Below, one piece after another: positions 11,617 through 15,226 of a stretch of DNA of 15,226 nucleotides (its first letter is position 1; every line of letters begins with the position of its first letter). The notes under the pieces were generated by a model. It worked only from the letters and a program-made list of their open reading frames with translations. It was not told the DNA's origin and made no database searches. The stretch is from Euryarchaeota archaeon UBA438 (GTDB lineage Archaea; Thermoplasmatota; Poseidoniia; Poseidoniales; Thalassarchaeaceae). The stretch spans positions 945-16,170 of the forward strand of contig DAQP01000005.1 in the NCBI GenBank assembly GCA_002504435.1, in the 5' to 3' direction. A program made the translations under genes and the position numbers.

Positions 11617-13170
11617 ATGCCCGCCGACGAAGCCCGTATCGAAGACCTCAGGCGGAGAAAAGCCCAGGCGGAAGCCGGTGGCGGGCAGGCCAGAATTGCA
11701 GCTCAGCATTCCAAGGGCAAGATGACTGCCAGAGAGAGACTTTCGCAGCTGCTGGACGATGGTTCATTCATGGAAGTAGATCCATTGGTAGAGCACAGAT
11801 GCAGAGACTTTGACATGGACAGAAACGTAATTCCAGGTGACGGAGTTGTCTGTGGTCACGGTACAATAGAAGGCAGGACCGTCTATTGTTTTGCTCAGGA
11901 TTTCACTGTATATGGGGGCTCCCTTGGAGAGATGCACGGTCTGAAAATATGCAAGATACTAGATATGGCGCTGAAAACAGGTTCCCCTGTAATTGGATTG
12001 AATGATAGTGGTGGGGCGAGAATTCAGGAGGGTGTCGCCAGCCTAGGCTCTTATGCGGAGATTTTCTTTAGAAATGTCCGGGCTAGTGGCGTTATTCCTC
12101 AGATCTCTGTCATAATGGGGCCTTGTGCGGGGGGTGCGGTATATTCCCCTGCAATCACTGACTTTGTAGTGATGGTCGACAAGACATCACACATGTTCAT
12201 CACCGGGCCCGAAGTAATCAAAACTGTTACGAATGAGGAAGTAAGCTTCGAAGACTTGGGTGGTGCTAATACCCACGCGAGTAGGTCAGGAGTGACTCAC
12301 TTCACTACGGAAGACGATCAAGAGGCAATCGATTTAGTCAGGGAACTAGTCGGCCTACTGCCTTCAAACAATCTGGAGAAGCCAGTTCCAGTACCGACTT
12401 CTGACCCCGTGGATAGGGAAAGCGAAGAGTTGCAGTCTCTGGTACCCGACGATCCAAAAAAGCCGTATGACATCATGACTGCAATTACCGAGGTTGTAGA
12501 CGACGGTGCTTTCCTTGAGGTTCAACAGGACTTTGCAAGAAATATCGTGGTTGGTTTTGGAAGGCTTGGAGGCCACACTATTGGAGTGGTAGCGAATCAA
12601 CCCGAAGTCCTAGCTGGTTGTTTGGACATCGATGCGTCTGTGAAGGCTGCCCGATTCGTCAGATTCTGTGATGCATTCAACATCCCACTACTGACATTTG
12701 TAGATGTCCCTGGTTTCCTTCCGGGAGCCAGTCAAGAATGGGGCGGAATAATCAGGCACGGGGCCAAGTTACTGTACGCATATGCAGAAGCAACAGTTCC
12801 CAAGCTGACTGTTATTACCCGCAAAGCGTATGGCGGTGCATATGATGTAATGTCCTCTAAGCACATCCGAGGCGATTACAACGTTGGTTGGCCAACTGCA
12901 CAATTAGCGGTAATGGGTGCTGACGGTGCAGTACAGATAATCCATAGGAGGAGGATCGAGTCCTCAGGAAACCCTGAGCAGGAAAGGGAGAGGCTGGTCG
13001 ATGACTATACTGAGACATTTGCAAATCCGTACAGGGCTGCTGCGTTAGGATACTTGGACGATGTAATACAACCAAAGGAAACTCGCAAAGTCATGGCCAA
13101 GGCTCTTGGTGCACTACTTGAGAAGGAAGAGATAAGGCCTGCTAGAAAGCATGGGAACATACCACTTTGA
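11617..13170 (+). CDS. pccB: Propionyl-CoA carboxylase carboxyltransferase (beta) subunit
   Basis: Transfers CO2 from carboxybiotin to propionyl-CoA (and often acetyl-CoA), giving methylmalonyl-CoA. At 517 residues it is full length, with N- and C-terminal carboxyltransferase halves. Visible motifs are GKMTARERL near the N-terminus, GGARIQEGVASLGSYAEIF, the oxyanion-hole region GPCAGGAVYSPA (about 168-179), DVPGFLPG (about 363-370) and KAYGGAYDVMSSKHIRGD (about 402-419). The Asp in GGAYDVM is the residue generally associated with propionyl-CoA preference in this family. It is transcribed divergently from the mutase subunit and meaB, and is followed after 9 bp by a small accessory gene and the biotin carrier. 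No biotin carboxylase lies nearby. Confidence 0.96.
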   Translation: MPADEARIEDLRRRKAQAEAGGGQARIAAQHSKGKMTARERLSQLLDDGSFMEVDPLVEHRCRDFDMDRNVIPGDGVVCGHGTIEGRTVYCFAQDFTVYGGSLGEMHGLKICKILDMALKTGSPVIGLNDSGGARIQEGVASLGSYAEIFFRNVRASGVIPQISVIMGPCAGGAVYSPAITDFVVMVDKTSHMFITGPEVIKTVTNEEVSFEDLGGANTHASRSGVTHFTTEDDQEAIDLVRELVGLLPSNNLEKPVPVPTSDPVDRESEELQSLVPDDPKKPYDIMTAITEVVDDGAFLEVQQDFARNIVVGFGRLGGHTIGVVANQPEVLAGCLDIDASVKAARFVRFCDAFNIPLLTFVDVPGFLPGASQEWGGIIRHGAKLLYAYAEATVPKLTVITRKAYGGAYDVMSSKHIRGDYNVGWPTAQLAVMGADGAVQIIHRRRIESSGNPEQERERLVDDYTETFANPYRAAALGYLDDVIQPKETRKVMAKALGALLEKEEIRPARKHGNIPL

Positions 13171-13179
13171 GGTCTATAA

Positions 13180-13377
13180 ATGGCATCTGATATTGATGAT
13201 AAGAAACTTCTCGCTGTCGCAATAGTAGCGGTATTGTCATCAATAGATGAGGGTGATTCAATCTCTACTTCTACGTCAAGAGGAGGTGGTGATTCTTGGT
13301 CAATGGATCATCGCAGGGTTCTGATTGGCAGGAGGAATCTGTTCCGTGCGAGGAGCAGGAGGAGCACGACTAGGTGA
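13180..13377 (+). CDS. Small carboxylase accessory protein (PccX/OadG-like)
   Basis: A 65-residue protein between the carboxyltransferase and the biotin carrier. An N-terminal hydrophobic, alanine-rich segment (about 9-21, LLAVAIVAVLSSI) is followed by a Ser/Gly-rich linker and a strongly basic end with W-S-M-x-H-R-R-x-L-I-G-R-R-N-L. This resembles the A-rich helix plus W-x-x-x-x-R-x-x-x-L-x-x-R pattern of small subunits in biotin-dependent decarboxylases and carboxylases. Halophilic archaeal propionyl-CoA carboxylase is reported to need a small third subunit, PccX, which would be the functional parallel. GAGGTC sits upstream of the ATG, and AGGTGA at its stop serves as the next gene's ribosome site. 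The family call rests on gene order and a weak pattern. Confidence 0.6.
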   Translation: MASDIDDKKLLAVAIVAVLSSIDEGDSISTSTSRGGGDSWSMDHRRVLIGRRNLFRARSRRSTTR

Positions 13378-13381
13378 TTTG

Positions 13382-13789
13382 ATGTCAGAGAAGAGAAAGG
13401 TCACTGTGGATGGAGAGGATTTTGAAGTCCAGATAGACAGAGACGGGGAAATCTGGAAAGTCGTAGTTGGAGGCAAGACTTTCTCCATTGTTTTGGAGGG
13501 AGATGGGAAACAGAGCAAGGCTACACGGAAGCCAAGGGGAAGCAGGAAGGGAATGCTATCGGGCGTTGTCTCGTCGCCCATTCCTGGGAAAATTGTGTCT
13601 ATTAGCAAGGCGGTCGGAGATGACGTGATTGAAGGGGAAGTGATCATGGTCCTAGAGGCGATGAAGATGCAGAATGAGATTCAGGCCCCCGTAGGGGGCA
13701 AGATAACCGAGCTTAATTGTGCCCCGGGAGAGACGATAGAGGCAAATGCACCTCTCGTAGTTATTGATTCCGGGGACAAGGAGAATTAG
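13382..13789 (+). CDS. Biotin carboxyl carrier protein
   Basis: Biotinyl domain protein of the acyl-CoA carboxylase, shuttling CO2 from the biotin carboxylase to PccB. The biotin acceptor is K95 in LEAMKMQNE, within a complete lipoyl/biotinyl fold (PIPGKI, about 67-71, to LVVIDSG, about 125-131). The N-terminal 55 residues form a small beta domain (VTVDGEDFEVQI) followed by a basic linker, as in stand-alone carriers and decarboxylase alpha C-termini. ATG at 13382 is chosen over ATG at 13325 because the latter lies inside the preceding gene, while 13382 has AGGTGA 5 nt upstream. BirA at the left end of the window would modify it. The separate carrier implies the biotin carboxylase is a separate protein too. 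Confidence 0.93.
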   Translation: MSEKRKVTVDGEDFEVQIDRDGEIWKVVVGGKTFSIVLEGDGKQSKATRKPRGSRKGMLSGVVSSPIPGKIVSISKAVGDDVIEGEVIMVLEAMKMQNEIQAPVGGKITELNCAPGETIEANAPLVVIDSGDKEN

Positions 13790-13826
13790 CAGAGAGTTTC
13801 AATAATGAGAAGGAGGAGGGAGATTC

Positions 13827-14057
13827 GTGCCGAACTGTGACTATCCCGATTGCAGGGACGATGGGACAATAATTAGTCGATTGTCCCCCGAAGGTTTCCT
13901 TGTGGCTACGGGGAACAAAGCATACTCATTTAGAGAGGCCTACAAGAGGTTTCACTACTGCGAGAGTCATCACGACGAGCTCATGAAGTCAGTTTGGAAT
14001 AGAGTCAGGTCGACTGACGGTAAGGACGACGACCATGTTGCACCAACTGCAATATGA
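13827..14057 (+). CDS. Small Cys/His protein, possible zinc-binding
   Basis: A 76-residue protein not recognised. It starts at GTG (13827) behind a strong purine-rich AGGAGGAGGGAG. Potential metal ligands are C4 and C9 near the N-terminus and H43, C45, H48 and H49 (FHYCESHHDE) in a later helical segment, an arrangement consistent with one zinc site bringing the two ends together. In between is a small beta region with SPEGFLVATGNKAYSF. It lies 37 bp after the biotin carrier and its stop abuts the convergent aIF6 stop with no gap. It may be co-transcribed with the carboxylase genes, but nothing ties it to that pathway. Confidence 0.65.
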   Translation: MPNCDYPDCRDDGTIISRLSPEGFLVATGNKAYSFREAYKRFHYCESHHDELMKSVWNRVRSTDGKDDDHVAPTAI

Positions 14058-14726
14058 CTAGATTAAGCCCAGGGCATCCTCTATCCTGTTCAATTCAGGA
14101 CCTGTTGAACCTTCGCCGACCATTGCGTGGCTATCGCTGGCTGTACATCCAGCCCCGACAAATGGTGAGCCGAAGCTTACGGTCCCTACCATCAGGGGGA
14201 CTCCTAGAGCATCCTGAATTACACTCGCCTCTTCCGATGAAATGTCTGGGTGGGACAGTACTCCATTCGAATTTGCTACCAACATGCTACCAACCGTGTC
14301 GTGACCAGCCACCTTACTCCTGACTGCATTTACGCCCAACACCTCCCCAATCATTTCCAAACCGTTCGGCCCGGGGGGAATTACTGGACTGACAACGGCC
14401 CCAATATCATTACATTCAACAAGATTTCCTGCAGCGTTAACTCCACTTTGCATTACCACCACATCTCCGAAGCTGGTTAGTTCATCTAACTCATCTTCAG
14501 TCGCTATGTCAGCGACGGCGATTCCCTTTCTGTTTCCCTTCAGCAAGCTTCCTATCAACGATGATCCGCCCACCATGAATGGATGCATTTCTAAATCGAA
14601 AGCGGATTTCAGATCATGAATTGCTTCTTCGCCGAGAGAGTGGGGGTGGAACAAAACGTCACCGACGACTGATAGGTAAACCCCTACCTGACTGTGTCCC
14701 AAAATGTCTCCTGTGGAGATGCCCAT
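14058..14726 (-). CDS. eif6: Translation initiation factor 6 (aIF6)
   Basis: Ribosome anti-association factor that binds the large subunit and blocks joining with the small subunit; in archaea and eukaryotes it also takes part in 50S/60S maturation. The 222 residues show the repeated pentein pattern: GGSSLIGSL (about 53-61), AAGNLVECNDIGAVVSP, DTVGSMLVANSNGVLSHP, and the hallmark end STGPELNRIEDALGLI (207-222). Length is typical of the family. The ATG at 14726 has GAGGGAT upstream. Archaeal aIF6 genes often sit with ribosomal protein L31e/L39e genes; here aIF6 lies about 100 bp downstream of 5S rRNA in the same direction, so it may be reached by transcription from the rRNA operon or from its own weak promoter (no clear TATA seen). 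Confidence 0.94.
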   Translation of the reverse strand: MGISTGDILGHSQVGVYLSVVGDVLFHPHSLGEEAIHDLKSAFDLEMHPFMVGGSSLIGSLLKGNRKGIAVADIATEDELDELTSFGDVVVMQSGVNAAGNLVECNDIGAVVSPVIPPGPNGLEMIGEVLGVNAVRSKVAGHDTVGSMLVANSNGVLSHPDISSEEASVIQDALGVPLMVGTVSFGSPFVGAGCTASDSHAMVGEGSTGPELNRIEDALGLI

Positions 14727-14789
14727 ACCGATCCCTCGAATTCCTGACCGCTCTCGGACTTGTGATTGTTACTGATGATGCGGGGTCCA

Positions 14790-14812
14790 GGGCGCCTCAC
14801 TAGGAGGCGCCC
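14790..14812 (-). terminator. Strong GC hairpin between 5S rRNA and aIF6
   Basis: A perfect 9-bp stem GGGCGCCTC / GAGGCGCCC with a 5-nt loop lies about 16 bp past the 5S 3' end. On the transcribed (minus) strand the 5S end is followed by a pyrimidine tract (CUUCUUCUUUC) before the hairpin, while no U-run follows the hairpin. It may be a terminator or RNA-processing/stability element for the rRNA transcript; which one is not decidable here. Confidence 0.5.
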
Positions 14813-14827
14813 CGGGGTGAAAGAAGA

Positions 14828-14946
14828 AGGCACAGCGACGAACGTTCCCGTGGGCTCTCGCACCACAGTACAGGAATCGACGCAGATGGGCTTGACTTCC
14901 GGGTTCGAAATGGGACCGGGTATTTCCCCATCGCTATGGCCGTGCA
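14828..14946 (-). rRNA. rrf: 5S ribosomal RNA
   Basis: The minus strand reads as a 5S rRNA of about 119 nt. The loop and helix core GGTCCCATTTCGAACCCGGAAG matches the conserved 5S region (CCCAUnCCGAACnCGGAAG), and CCATAGCGATGGGGAAA matches the 5' part. The terminal helix is visible: GCACGGC at the 5' end (14945-14939) can pair with GCTGTGC at the 3' end (14836-14830), with one G-U pair. End points are estimated from that helix. It follows the 23S gene by about 65-70 nt, with no tRNA between. Confidence 0.93.
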
Positions 14947-14960
14947 CAACTTTCTTTCGA

Positions 14961-15017
14961 ATGTGAATTGATATGCTTGATTGAACAGAGGCCCATACAG
15001 GGCTTAGTATGTGAATT
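14961..15017. repeat. 9-bp direct repeat in the 23S-5S spacer
   Basis: ATGTGAATT occurs at 14961-14969 and 15009-15017, 48 bp apart, bracketing most of the spacer. It might mark an rRNA processing element or be chance; nothing else in the spacer is distinctive apart from a weak GCCC/GGGC hairpin (14991-15003). Confidence 0.35.
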
Positions 15018-15226
15018 CTTGATGCTCGGGGGATTAGTGCAGCTGGGCTGAACACCTCGGTCGAAACCTCGGTGCTTACACCCGCTGTCTATCAATCTCG
15101 TCTTTTACGAGTCCCCTGAGGTGCCTCGTCTTTCGGGCGACTTCGAGCTTAGATGCTTTCAGCTCTTATCCGCATGGAGCGTGGCTACCCAGCATTGCCT
15201 TGTCAGACAACTGGTAAACTAGTGGC
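15012..15226 (-). rRNA. rrl: 23S ribosomal RNA, 3' end (partial)
   Basis: The minus strand matches the conserved 3' end of 23S rRNA. Recognisable antisense blocks are GGATTAGTGCAGCTGGGCTGAACACCTCGG, GTGCTTACACCCGCTGTCTATCAATCTCGTC and CTTAGATGCTTTCAGCTCTTATC, all in the usual order toward the 3' terminus. The gene runs off the right edge of the window. The mature 3' end is approximate, placed just after the ACUAAU block and its following helix. With 5S it forms the tail of a conventional 23S-5S unit; whether 16S lies upstream cannot be seen. Confidence 0.95.

Noticed and set aside
14947..15011. tRNA in the 23S-5S spacer
   Set aside because: The spacer is only about 65 bp and shows no cloverleaf or T-loop GTTCRAAT pattern; the GGTTCGAAA at 14902-14910 belongs to 5S.
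14684..15055. 123-residue minus-strand open frame
   Set aside because: Lies across the 5S rRNA, the spacer and the 23S end; not a gene.

Overview
The window looks archaeal, most likely from a marine Euryarchaeota / Thermoplasmatota lineage of the Poseidoniia (Marine Group II/III) type. That placement is inferred from gene content and was not searched. Archaeal markers seen directly are translation factor aIF6, an RNase P Pop5/Rpp14-like subunit, an archaeal-looking 5S rRNA beside the 3' end of 23S rRNA, TATA-type promoter elements, and mostly tight gene packing with start/stop overlaps. A complete propionyl-CoA carboxylase core and a TAT-targeted Rieske protein point to an aerobic heterotroph.

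Layout. (1) 25-912 (+): biotin-protein ligase, overlapping tail to tail with a minus-strand cluster (2506 to 899) of a TPR protein, a short divergent FtsZ/tubulin-family GTPase and a Pop5-like RNase P subunit. (2) 2654-9440 (+): a long respiratory operon. It encodes a signal-peptide and membrane-anchored protein with a CxCH motif, a two-helix membrane protein, a Rieske Fe-S protein, a b6-like cytochrome b, a 929-residue fusion, an 8-Cys ferredoxin, a small membrane protein and an O6-alkylguanine-DNA alkyltransferase. The fusion joins a subunit-IV-like cytochrome b, an extracytoplasmic domain and an HdrD/GlpC-like Fe-S plus double-CCG module. (3) 11502 down to 9402 (-): the B12-binding subunit of methylmalonyl-CoA mutase, its MeaB-type GTPase, a dolichol-kinase-like membrane protein and a 33-residue single-helix ORF. 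(4) 11617-14057 (+), divergent from (3): carboxyltransferase (PccB), a PccX/OadG-like small protein, a biotin carrier protein and a small Cys/His protein. (5) 14726 down to 14058 (-): aIF6, directly downstream of 5S rRNA and the 3' part of 23S rRNA.

How the parts fit. Regions 3 and 4 belong to the propionyl-CoA to methylmalonyl-CoA to succinyl-CoA route, and the BirA at the left edge is the expected enzyme for biotinylating the carrier protein. The biotin carboxylase, the epimerase and the catalytic mutase subunit are not here. Region 2 is the most unusual part. It looks like a cytochrome b6f-type quinone complex covalently joined to a heterodisulfide-reductase-type electron module, with its own ferredoxin and an atypical exported c-heme-like partner. 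The fused protein's predicted topology is consistent: the quinone-site loop and the inserted domain face outside, the Fe-S and CCG clusters face the cytoplasm. No CRISPR array, transposase or tRNA was seen.
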